A stretch of 7,129 bases of DNA, from NCBI GenBank assembly GCA_029862725.1, contig JAOTWT010000148.1:1-7129 (forward strand). The letters run 5' to 3'. The notes beneath the pieces were generated by a model that was not told the origin of the DNA, searched no databases, and was given only the letters and a program-made list of their open reading frames with translations. Numbering within the stretch: position 1 is the stretch's first letter; each line of letters begins with the position of its first letter. Source of the stretch: Acidobacteriota bacterium. Lineage in GTDB: Bacteria; Acidobacteriota; Blastocatellia; Pyrinomonadales; Pyrinomonadaceae. The position numbers and the translations under genes are program-made. This document shows positions 1 through 5,544 of the stretch, piece by piece.

Positions 1-35
1 ACCAAAATAGATATAATGCGGACCCGTCTTTTCAT
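1..35 (-). CDS. Possible start of next gene after sufB (partial)
   Basis: On the minus strand the sufB stop and an ATG share one base (TAATG). The frame from that ATG stays open to the window edge and reads MKRRVRIISIL. A purine-rich GGGAAG lies about nine bases upstream, inside the sufB end, and could serve as a ribosome binding site by translational coupling. The short basic then hydrophobic start could begin a signal peptide or membrane segment. It does not resemble the usual SufC start, which would be expected next in many suf operons. Only eleven codons are visible, so this may be chance. Confidence 0.3.
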   Translation of the reverse strand, partial: MKRRVRIISIL

Positions 36-1471
36 TAGCCAACACTTCCCTCAAGCTTCATACCCAGGAGTTTCCGCGCTTCGACCGCGTATTCCATAGG
101 CAATTCCTTGAACACTTCTTTACAAAATCCGTTGATAATCAGCGATATCGAATCCTCTTCCGAAAGCCCGCGCTGGCGAAGATAAAACAACTGGTCCTCG
201 CTGATTTTCGACGTCGTCGCCTCGTGCTCGACACGCGCCGAGCTGTTGTTAACCTCGATATAAGGAAACGTGTTCGCCTCGCATTTGTCGCCGATAAGCA
301 TCGAGTCGCACTGGGTGTAATTCCGCGCGCCTTCCGCTTTCGGCATCACCTTGACGAGACCGCGATAGCTGTTGTTCGATCCGCCGGCCGATATTCCTTT
401 CGAGATAATCGTCGAACTCGTGTTCTTTCCGAGATGGATCATCTTCGTGCCGGTGTCGGCAATCTGTTTGTTATTTGTCAGCGCCACCGAATAGAACTCG
501 CCGATGGAGTTATCACCCTGGAGAATCACCGACGGGTATTTCCACGTGATCGCCGAACCGGTCTCGACCTGTGTCCAGGAGATCTTCGAATTCTTGCCGC
601 GACAGGCGCCGCGCTTTGTTACAAAATTGTAAATGCCGCCCTTCCCGTTTTCGTCGCCGGCATACCAGTTCTGCACGGTCGAGTACTTGATTTCGGCGTC
701 ATCAAGTGCGATGAGTTCGACAACTGCCGCGTGCAGTTGGTTCGTATCAAACTGGGGCGCGGTACAGCCCTCGTTGTACGCTACATACCCGCCTTCTTCG
801 GCGATGATCAGCGTCCTTTCGAACTGACCGGATTCCTGTGTATTGATACGAAAATAGGTCGAAAGCTCCATCGGGCATCGCACTCCCTTCGGTATAAAGA
901 CAAACGAGCCGTCTGAAAAGACCGCCGAGTTGAGCGCGGCATAAAAGTTGTCGCCGGTCGGCACGACCGAGCCGAGATATTGCTTGACGAGTTCCGGGTA
1001 TTCGACAACCGCCTCGCTAAACGGGCAGAAGATGACCCCGGCTTCCTTTAGCTTTTTCTTGAATGTGGTTGCCACGGAAACCGAGTCAAAAACGGCGTCC
1101 ACTGCAACATTAGCGAGCATTTTCTGCTCGGAAAGCGGTATCCCAAGCTTTTCAAATGTGTCCAGCAGTTCGGGGTCGACCTCATCCAGCGATTTCTTCT
1201 TTTCCTTTTGCTTCGGCGCCGCGTAATAGGTGATCTCCTGGAAATCGACCGTCGGATACACAAAATTTGCCCAGTGAGACGGTTCCTCCATCTTTTGCCA
1301 GTGACGAAACGCCTTCAACCGGAACTCGAGCATCCACTCCGGCTCGTTCTTCTTGGCGGAAATCAAACGCACCGTTTCTTCGGAAAGCCCCTTCGGGATG
1401 GTCTCAGTCTCGATGTCGGTAACAAAACCGTATTTATATTCCTGTTCTATTAATTCTGAAGCTGTACTCAT
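35..1471 (-). CDS. sufB: Fe-S cluster assembly scaffold SufB
   Basis: SufB is the scaffold subunit of the cytosolic SufBCD complex, on which Fe-S clusters are built with sulfur from SufS and energy from the SufC ATPase. The 478-residue product is close to the usual family length (E. coli 495). The C-terminal half carries the beta-helix core. EGC at residue 236 and the QCDSMLIGDKCEAN segment (C388, C397) match the positions of the sulfur-accepting and cluster-assembly cysteines (C254 and C405 in E. coli). EHE at 415-417 matches the proposed cluster-ligand region. The start MSTASELIEQEYKYGF is typical, so ATG 1471 is kept although no Shine-Dalgarno sequence precedes it; the upstream DNA is an AT-rich repeat. 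It lies downstream of the Rrf2 regulator on the same strand, probably in one operon. No frameshift or missing key residue was seen. Identification is firm; the residue equivalences are from memory of the family. Confidence 0.97.
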   Translation of the reverse strand: MSTASELIEQEYKYGFVTDIETETIPKGLSEETVRLISAKKNEPEWMLEFRLKAFRHWQKMEEPSHWANFVYPTVDFQEITYYAAPKQKEKKKSLDEVDPELLDTFEKLGIPLSEQKMLANVAVDAVFDSVSVATTFKKKLKEAGVIFCPFSEAVVEYPELVKQYLGSVVPTGDNFYAALNSAVFSDGSFVFIPKGVRCPMELSTYFRINTQESGQFERTLIIAEEGGYVAYNEGCTAPQFDTNQLHAAVVELIALDDAEIKYSTVQNWYAGDENGKGGIYNFVTKRGACRGKNSKISWTQVETGSAITWKYPSVILQGDNSIGEFYSVALTNNKQIADTGTKMIHLGKNTSSTIISKGISAGGSNNSYRGLVKVMPKAEGARNYTQCDSMLIGDKCEANTFPYIEVNNSSARVEHEATTSKISEDQLFYLRQRGLSEEDSISLIINGFCKEVFKELPMEYAVEARKLLGMKLEGSVG

Positions 1472-1482
1472 AATTCATTAAT

Positions 1483-1505
1483 CATTTATCAATTATCATT
1501 TATCA
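1483..1505 (-). repeat. AT-rich TGATAAATGA direct repeats before sufB
   Basis: Read on the minus strand, the bases just upstream of sufB contain TGATAAATGATAAT and then TGATAAATGATTAATGA, two near-identical copies back to back. Looser relatives (AGTCATTTATCACTT and CATTTGTCATTTTTC in the other phase) lie near 1620-1654, just past the regulator stop. The tract occupies the place where a Shine-Dalgarno sequence should be. Similar low-complexity strings occur between genes in several environmental phyla; their role is unknown to me. Confidence 0.5.
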
Positions 1506-1579
1506 GATTTCATCAATCGCCACCTTTTGGTCAATTGTCGAACATCCTGCTCACTTACCCATATCGATTTCAAATTCAT
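1496..1579 (-). CDS. Possible 27-residue small ORF between regulator and sufB
   Basis: An ATG at 1579 is preceded by GGAG (plus-strand 1589-1592) with a nine-base spacer, a good ribosome binding site. The frame runs 27 codons to a TGA at 1496-1498. The peptide starts MNLKSIW, is basic, has two Trp, and ends LTKRWRLMKSDK. It has no signal peptide or membrane segment. The same frame is open back to the regulator stop, so chance openness is possible. It might be a leader peptide coupled to sufB translation, since sufB lacks its own ribosome binding site and begins 24 bases past this stop. I recognise no family. Confidence 0.25.
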   Translation of the reverse strand: MNLKSIWVSEQDVRQLTKRWRLMKSDK

Positions 1580-1654
1580 CGTCAAATACTCCAGTGCTGA
1601 TATGTGATCCCTGAAAAATGACAAATGAAAAGATCCCTCATAAGTGATAAATGA

Positions 1655-2128
1655 CTAAGAGAGCTCTACGGTCCCCTGCAGTCCCTGAATTTTATGAAAC
1701 CTCTCATCGACCTTCTTTTCGGTACCGACAAGCTGAGCGAGGGAAATATTCGAGAGCGCGTTCTCGACGATCTCGTGGAGTCCGACGATTACCGCCCTGA
1801 TTCCGCAATCGCCCGTATGCACGCATGAATCCTCGACACCGGTGTAGCTATCGCAATGACCGCCGATCTCATCCTTGTCGAGAACCCTTATGACCTCGCT
1901 GAGATAGATTTCTTTCGCGGGCCGGTCAAGCGAATATCCGCCCTTTGCACCGCGTGCCGATTTTACAAATCCCGCGTTGTTCAGGGTCCACATGAGTTTT
2001 CCCGCATTCGCCGTCGAGATCCCCTCGCGCTCGGCGATCTGCGGCAACGTCAGAGCCTCGCCGTCGGCCAGCGCGGCCAACTGAACGAGACATCTCAATC
2101 CATATTCTTCCTGTGCCGAAATCTTCAT
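1655..2128 (-). CDS. Rrf2-family Fe-S sensing transcriptional regulator
   Basis: A 157-residue winged helix-turn-helix repressor of the Rrf2 family (IscR, SufR, NsrR and RirA are relatives). The N-terminus MKISAQEEYGLRCLVQLA is the typical first helix, followed by a helix-turn-helix at about residues 27-55 and a wing with GAKGGYSLDRP at 61-71. A dimerisation helix precedes three cysteines at 92, 102 and 108 (C-X9-C-X5-C), the position where relatives bind a 2Fe-2S or 4Fe-4S cluster. The first spacing is longer than the X5 of E. coli IscR. A weak GGGGA ribosome binding site lies nine bases before the ATG. Because it sits upstream of sufB on the same strand, I infer that it controls cluster assembly genes and probably itself. 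A nitric-oxide or iron sensor is also possible; symbols such as iscR or sufR cannot be assigned safely. Confidence 0.9.
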   Translation of the reverse strand: MKISAQEEYGLRCLVQLAALADGEALTLPQIAEREGISTANAGKLMWTLNNAGFVKSARGAKGGYSLDRPAKEIYLSEVIRVLDKDEIGGHCDSYTGVEDSCVHTGDCGIRAVIVGLHEIVENALSNISLAQLVGTEKKVDERFHKIQGLQGTVELS

Positions 2129-2162
2129 CTTTGTTCCCCGAAAACGCCTATATTTTCAAGCT

Positions 2163-2200
2163 GTTATAAGAAGATTCTCAAATCATTACTTTTTTGTCAA
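2163..2200 (-). promoter_or_regulatory. Candidate promoter/operator of the Rrf2-suf operon
   Basis: Upstream of the regulator the minus strand holds a perfect TTGACA (plus 2195-2200) and a TATAAC (plus 2163-2168), within an AT-rich stretch. The spacing between them is about 26 bases, too long for a normal sigma-70 promoter, so they may not work together. The TTGACA might pair with a poor -10 box, or belong to a regulator-binding site. No clear dyad matching known Rrf2 operators was found. Confidence 0.25.
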
Positions 2201-2302
2201 GATTAGAAAAGTGAAGTGCGGGGTCTGTGATGAGCAGGCTCCGAACGGCGATCGAAATCGCAGCTTCTTTTCCGCCAATTAGGTTCGCCCCGATTGCAAT
2301 AT

Positions 2303-2308
2303 TATACT
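2303..2308 (+). promoter_or_regulatory. Candidate -10 box for the PhoX-like gene
   Basis: TATACT lies about 29 bases before the chosen ATG, a plausible place for a -10 element with a short leader. The matching -35 region is poor (TTAGGT at an 18-bp spacing), so the promoter would be weak or activator-dependent. Confidence 0.25.
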
Positions 2309-2336
2309 GTGCATGACCTGAAATCGGGTGGTCGGA

Positions 2337-3683
2337 ATGAAAATTGATCGCAGAAAATTTTGTGTGGGGACGTTCGCGGCGGGGATTTCGGCATTGATGA
2401 TGCCAAGTGGAAGCGGTCAGATCGTACCCTTTGCGCATTCAAAAAAAGAAATTCGCCCGGTCGGATACGGCACCCTCATACCAACGGCATCGAACAACAC
2501 CGGCGAGCAATTGATCGAGCTTCCGGCTGGTTTTCAATACAACGTGTTTGGTCAAACGGGCAGTGTGATGTCGGATGGAAAACCAACGCCGTCAAGGCAC
2601 GACGGGATGGCGGCATTCGAAGATTCGAAGGGAATGATTCGCCTCGTCAGGAATCACGAGATCGGCTTTACCGGTCCCGGTACGGCACTCGATGTCCCAA
2701 CGGCTTTTGATCCGACCACCGGCGGCGGCACCACGACTTTGGTGATCGACCCGGTGTCGCGTTTGCCCGTTCAGGATTTCCTGAGCCTAAGCGGTACGCA
2801 CAGAAACTGCGCGGGAGGCGCAACTCCCTGGGGCACATGGCTTTCCTGCGAAGAGACGACCGCCGGTGCGGCGTCGGGTTTTGCAAAGGAGCACGGTTAT
2901 GTGTTTGAAGTTTCATCCGCGGCAGATGGACCCGTTCTGTCCGCCGCGATCAAGGAAATGGGTCGTTTTTACCACGAGGCGGCGGCGGTCGAGCCGAGAA
3001 CGAGCTTTGTCTATCTCACGGAAGACCGAAATCCCTGCGGCCTGTATCGATTTAAGCCGCACCAGTGGGGCAATCTGCATGGCGGCGGGACCCTCCAGAT
3101 GCTTGCGATCAGCGGATCCAGGAACTTCGACACTCGAACCAACCAAAGGGTTGGCAAAACGCTTCCGGCGAAATGGGTCAAAATACCGGATCCCGATCCG
3201 GGCAATGCTGAATCCGATCCACTGGCGGTCTACGAGCAGGGTGCGGCGCTTGGCGGCGCGACGTTTGCACGGCTCGAGGGCTGTTGCTACCGCTTCCGCA
3301 AGATAATCTTTACATCTACGAACGGTGGAGACTCGGGACTCGGACAGGTCTGGGAATACCGCCCGACCAGTTTTCACCAGGGGCGGCTCCGGCTCTTATA
3401 CGAGTCGGGCGAGATAAACGAACTCGATTTTCCCGACAACGTCGCGACAAACCGGCGAGGGGGATTGATTCTGTGTGAAGATGGTACCGGCGAGATTTAT
3501 CTGAGAGGACTCGAAAGAAACGGGCAGGTGTTTGACTTTGCCAAGAATATCGCACCCGGTTTTGAAACGATGGAATTTGCGGGCGCGACCTTCAGCCCCG
3601 ATGGTCAAACCCTTTTTGTAAATATCCAAACACCCGGTCTTACCCTCGCGATCTGGGGCGACTGGCAGTCCGGCGGACTTTAG
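2337..3683 (+). CDS. DUF839/PhoX-like phosphatase with Tat signal
   Basis: A 448-residue protein of the PhoX/DUF839 family, whose characterised members are Ca- and Fe-dependent periplasmic alkaline phosphatases that release phosphate from esters. The N-terminus has KIDRRKFCVGT followed by a hydrophobic stretch, a twin-arginine export signal. Family marks in order: RNHE (105-108), the hallmark HRNCAGGATPWGTWLSCEE (about 155-173), whose first Cys corresponds to the iron-ligand Cys, HEAAAV (213), YLTED (226-230), FARLEG (310-315), STNGGDSGLGQVWEY (about 327-341), NRRGG/CEDG (about 372-383) and SPDGQTLFVNIQTPG near the end. It is shorter than classical PhoX (about 600 residues or more), so substrate and activity are uncertain. 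ATG 2337 is preferred over the in-frame GTG at 2328 because GGGTGG (2326-2331) then serves as ribosome binding site and the Tat motif sits at the start. The gene stands alone and converges on the protease gene. Confidence 0.88.
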   Translation: MKIDRRKFCVGTFAAGISALMMPSGSGQIVPFAHSKKEIRPVGYGTLIPTASNNTGEQLIELPAGFQYNVFGQTGSVMSDGKPTPSRHDGMAAFEDSKGMIRLVRNHEIGFTGPGTALDVPTAFDPTTGGGTTTLVIDPVSRLPVQDFLSLSGTHRNCAGGATPWGTWLSCEETTAGAASGFAKEHGYVFEVSSAADGPVLSAAIKEMGRFYHEAAAVEPRTSFVYLTEDRNPCGLYRFKPHQWGNLHGGGTLQMLAISGSRNFDTRTNQRVGKTLPAKWVKIPDPDPGNAESDPLAVYEQGAALGGATFARLEGCCYRFRKIIFTSTNGGDSGLGQVWEYRPTSFHQGRLRLLYESGEINELDFPDNVATNRRGGLILCEDGTGEIYLRGLERNGQVFDFAKNIAPGFETMEFAGATFSPDGQTLFVNIQTPGLTLAIWGDWQSGGL

Positions 3684-3726
3684 ATTTTATTCGAAGACCG
3701 GGCAGGCAGCACGCTGTCACCTTCCG

Positions 3727-4431
3727 TTATCCGTTACTAAACTTGATCATTGTTGCCGCGGGAAGCAGGTTTATCAGAGCATGCACCAGAACGCTTGCAA
3801 AGAGGTTTCGTTTGCTGCGCTCGAATACCGTCCCTAGTATCAGACCGCCAACGATCCCCTGCCCGAGTGACGCCGCCAGTGCAGCGCCGAAGTTACCATA
3901 AGAGGGCCAACGCGGATTCAGATAGGCATAGGGAAGATGATACAAACCAAAAAGAACTGAAGTTATGACTACTGCAAATATCCTGTTTTTGAAGAGGTCA
4001 CCCAAACGGGTCTGAATTACACCACGGAAGAAGAACTCTTCGGTGAATGCTGCGGTAAATATGAGAAGGATGAAGGCCAAAGGCAGTAAATAAAAGGCCT
4101 TTCCGGACAGAATCAAATCCCAAAGTGCCGGAGCCTTATTCGAGGCCGCCAATTGGAGGGCACTCAAACCGAGACCTATTAAAAGTGCCCAGATCAGTCC
4201 TGTTCTCCAATTGTTCTTTTCAATACCGACTGCCGCGAGCGAATCGCCCAGGGGGCTTTGCTGACCGCGGCGAATTAGATAAATGATCAGGAAGGGAACA
4301 GCTACGAGCGTGAGCCAGTGTACGAATTCCGATTCCAGGCTCCAGAATAGGTAGCCCAGGTAGAGAAGGAAATAGAGCAGAAAAATGGTTGCTTCCCAGC
4401 CGTAGACCCACGATTTCTTGTCCCATTCCAT
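3727..4431 (-). CDS. CPBP-family (CAAX-type) intramembrane metalloprotease
   Basis: A 234-residue polytopic membrane protein of the CPBP (Abi/CAAX protease, Rce1-like) family. The family motifs are present: EEFFFRG with E131, E132 and R136; FGLYH ending in H165; and HALIN with H217 and N221. Together these form the expected glutamate/histidine metal site within the membrane. Hydrophobic segments lie at about residues 15-31, 40-52, 79-95, 112-128, 152-166, 184-201 and 208-226. Bacterial members often have unknown substrates; some cleave membrane proteins or confer self-immunity to bacteriocins. ATG 4431 is chosen over a TTG one codon upstream. No strong ribosome binding site is seen. It follows the DUF6265-like gene by 78 bases on the same strand and is probably cotranscribed. 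Its 3' end faces the PhoX-like gene across a 43-bp gap. Confidence 0.9.
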   Translation of the reverse strand: MEWDKKSWVYGWEATIFLLYFLLYLGYLFWSLESEFVHWLTLVAVPFLIIYLIRRGQQSPLGDSLAAVGIEKNNWRTGLIWALLIGLGLSALQLAASNKAPALWDLILSGKAFYLLPLAFILLIFTAAFTEEFFFRGVIQTRLGDLFKNRIFAVVITSVLFGLYHLPYAYLNPRWPSYGNFGAALAASLGQGIVGGLILGTVFERSKRNLFASVLVHALINLLPAATMIKFSNG

Positions 4432-4509
4432 CAATTGATTCTACGAAAAAAGAGGGAAGCGGGTTCGGTCTGCCACGGCGGCGCTCTGAATTCATGGAAA
4501 TAGCTTGAA

Positions 4510-5025
4510 TCAATCGACTCGCTTCATTTTAAAGACCTCTTCTTTGTAGGTCTTGTCTTTCTGACGCAAGGCCAGATAGATGTTGAGAGAGTTCTCCCCG
4601 GCGTTTTCAAATGTGAGCCCGCGAAAATAGTAGCGGTTTCCCTCTTTCTTCACGAAACGAAAATCTACGGTCTTTTCCTTTTCTTCCCAGCCCGTCATAT
4701 CGGGATTGAAGTGTTTTAGTCTGAGAAACAGCTCGCCATCCACCACCTGAAAAATCAGGAACTCATAAAATACCGCCTGATTCTCCTTCTCAAGGACATA
4801 CATGCCCATCATCAAACCGCCATCTGTCTTTGTCCAGGTCTCCCTGACGTCTCCGCCAAAAGCCTGACCCGCCCAACTGCCGGCCATCCACTCCATATCG
4901 GACACCGTTGCTTCAGCACCCTTTGTTTCTTTGTCGATTCGAATCGTGTTTTCGGTCAGTTTTGTCTGGCCGAAAGTAAACGAGGAAACAGTGAGAATCA
5001 GTGTTATCAGGAATAATTTTTGCAT
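4510..5025 (-). CDS. Secreted DUF6265-like protein
   Basis: A 171-residue exported protein. Residues 1-20 form a Sec signal peptide (MQKLFLITLILTVSSFTFGQ) with a likely cut around residue 19-20. The mature part has EWMAGSWAG (45-53), then ETWTKTDGGLMMGMY (62-76), FYEFLIF (86-92) and LRLKHFNPDMTGWEEK (101-116), the pattern of the DUF6265 family. That family is predicted to be small beta-rich, lipocalin-like proteins of unknown function. Its beta-strand-rich sequence fits periplasmic or surface location. A GGAG (plus 5035-5038) nine bases before the ATG is a good ribosome binding site, and a strong promoter lies about 86 bases upstream. The CPBP protease gene follows and may share its transcript; no functional link is known. 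Family call is from motif memory and fairly secure; function is unknown. Confidence 0.8.
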   Translation of the reverse strand: MQKLFLITLILTVSSFTFGQTKLTENTIRIDKETKGAEATVSDMEWMAGSWAGQAFGGDVRETWTKTDGGLMMGMYVLEKENQAVFYEFLIFQVVDGELFLRLKHFNPDMTGWEEKEKTVDFRFVKKEGNRYYFRGLTFENAGENSLNIYLALRQKDKTYKEEVFKMKRVD

Positions 5026-5110
5026 AGTCTATAGCTCCAGGTTTTGTTTCTCATCATGTAAACGAACGGAGATCCGGATTTTGGACGGCGAATTTGGCTT
5101 CGTCGTGGTG

Positions 5111-5138
5111 ATTATACAGTGGAAGTGAAGATTGGCAA
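5111..5138 (-). promoter_or_regulatory. Sigma-70-type promoter for the DUF6265-protease pair
   Basis: On the minus strand TTGCCA (plus 5133-5138) is followed after 16 bases by a perfect TATAAT (plus 5111-5116). This is one mismatch from consensus at -35 and none at -10. Transcription would start near 5104, giving a leader of about 80 bases before the ATG at 5025. The -35 box overlaps the left end of the adjacent inverted-repeat element. Confidence 0.65.
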
Positions 5139-5190
5139 CGGATAGACGCGGATTGACAAAAGAATAGCGCGAATCGAAACCGATCCGTTG
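5136..5190. repeat. 55-bp element with 8-bp terminal inverted repeats
   Basis: CAACGGAT at 5136-5143 is matched exactly by ATCCGTTG at 5183-5190. Between them lies CGCGGATTGAC and GCGCGAATCGAAA, which resembles the degenerate 'gacgcggattnacgcggat' strings that are scattered between genes in many environmental genomes. No coding capacity was seen. It could be a remnant miniature mobile element, a palindromic dispersed repeat, or chance; other genomic copies would be needed to decide. Confidence 0.4.
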
Positions 5191-5248
5191 AAAGTGAGCG
5201 GCTAAAGACCTTGATCCAAATGGGGTAATTAGCCACCCAATTATCTAA

Positions 5249-5260
5249 TTCAACGTTGAA
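5249..5260. other. Perfect 12-bp palindrome TTCAACGTTGAA
   Basis: TTCAACGTTGAA equals its own reverse complement. A looser inverted pair (TAATTAG at 5226-5232 and CTAATT at 5245-5250) sits beside it. It could be a dimeric-regulator site, but no nearby gene start is in a sensible position for an operator, so it may be fortuitous or part of a repeat. Confidence 0.3.
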
Positions 5261-5397
5261 CCAGAGGCCGTCTGAATGCCTCCGGCAAAACAAAAGTCAA
5301 CGACCCCCCAGTCGGTCTACCCGGCAGGTGAATAAGTTTGATAGCTGGCCCAGGTATAGAAAAAGATGGTTTTGCCCTGCACCGCCTCCTTTTCAAG

Positions 5398-5503
5398 TCG
5401 CGTCGCCGTGTCTCCCTGTCTCCGCGTCCCCAATTCTCAGGGTCACCGGGCCCCATTACCCCGCGATTCCGTCTCTCCGCATCCTCTGCCTCCATGCTTC
5501 ACC
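5398..5503. repeat. Pyrimidine-rich degenerate short-repeat tract
   Basis: The plus strand has repeated variants of TCTCC, in strings such as GTGTCTCCCTGTCTCCGCGTCCCC and, after a GGTCACCGGGCCCC interruption, CCGTCTCTCCGCATCCTCTGCCTCC. On the other strand this reads GGAGACAGGGAGACACGG. Such strings resemble the degenerate 'cacggagacacggaga' intergenic repeats seen in cyanobacteria, planctomycetes and acidobacteria. No coding function is suggested. Confidence 0.5.
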
Positions 5504-5506
5504 GGC

Positions 5507-5536
5507 AAAAAACCGATAATTGATCGTTTAACGGTT
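5507..5536 (-). terminator. Weak candidate terminator after the RHS-lipoprotein genes
   Basis: On the minus strand, nine bases past the lipoprotein stop, AACCG and CGGTT can pair across a 16-base loop and lead into a run of six T. The stem is only five base pairs and the T run overlaps it, so intrinsic termination would be weak. Its place directly after the last gene of the unit is the main argument. Confidence 0.3.
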
Positions 5537-5544
5537 ATGATTCT

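Larger units (their letters stand above)
5261..5544. other. Gene-free remainder of the 5026-5544 intergenic gap
   Basis: No frame here has a family motif or a convincing ribosome binding site, and the short open frames on both strands have low-complexity or frame-inconsistent sequence. The left part (5261-5397) has no recognised content; the right part is the pyrimidine-rich repeat tract and a weak terminator, listed separately. The gap lies between the promoter of the DUF6265-like gene and the 3' end of the lipoprotein gene. Confidence 0.6.

Noticed and set aside
224..916. 230-codon open frame on the plus strand opposite sufB
   Set aside because: It lies wholly antisense to a clear sufB, is arginine-rich as expected for a shadow frame, and shows no family motif or ribosome binding site.
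2866..3377. Open frames of 146 and 154 codons on both strands inside the PhoX-like gene
   Set aside because: Both overlap the strongly supported PhoX reading frame and have shadow-like Arg/Ser-rich composition.
3684..3726. Possible bidirectional terminator between the convergent PhoX-like and protease genes
   Set aside because: Only a tiny CAGC/GCTG pairing with a two-base loop and no T run on either strand was found.
4220..4513. 97-codon minus-strand frame overlapping the protease start and its upstream gap
   Set aside because: It is out of frame with the CPBP protease gene, whose motifs are intact, and has no recognisable domain.
5062..5142. Plus-strand frame reading TNGDPDFGRRIWLRRGDYTV and onwards, like a broken gene fragment
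   Set aside because: Only 27 codons, no start codon, flanked by stops, and it overlaps the promoter on the other strand; no homologue is recognised.
5250..5519. Overlapping 60-100 codon frames on both strands in the intergenic gap
   Set aside because: They arise from the low-complexity pyrimidine-rich tract, lack ribosome binding sites and have no domain.
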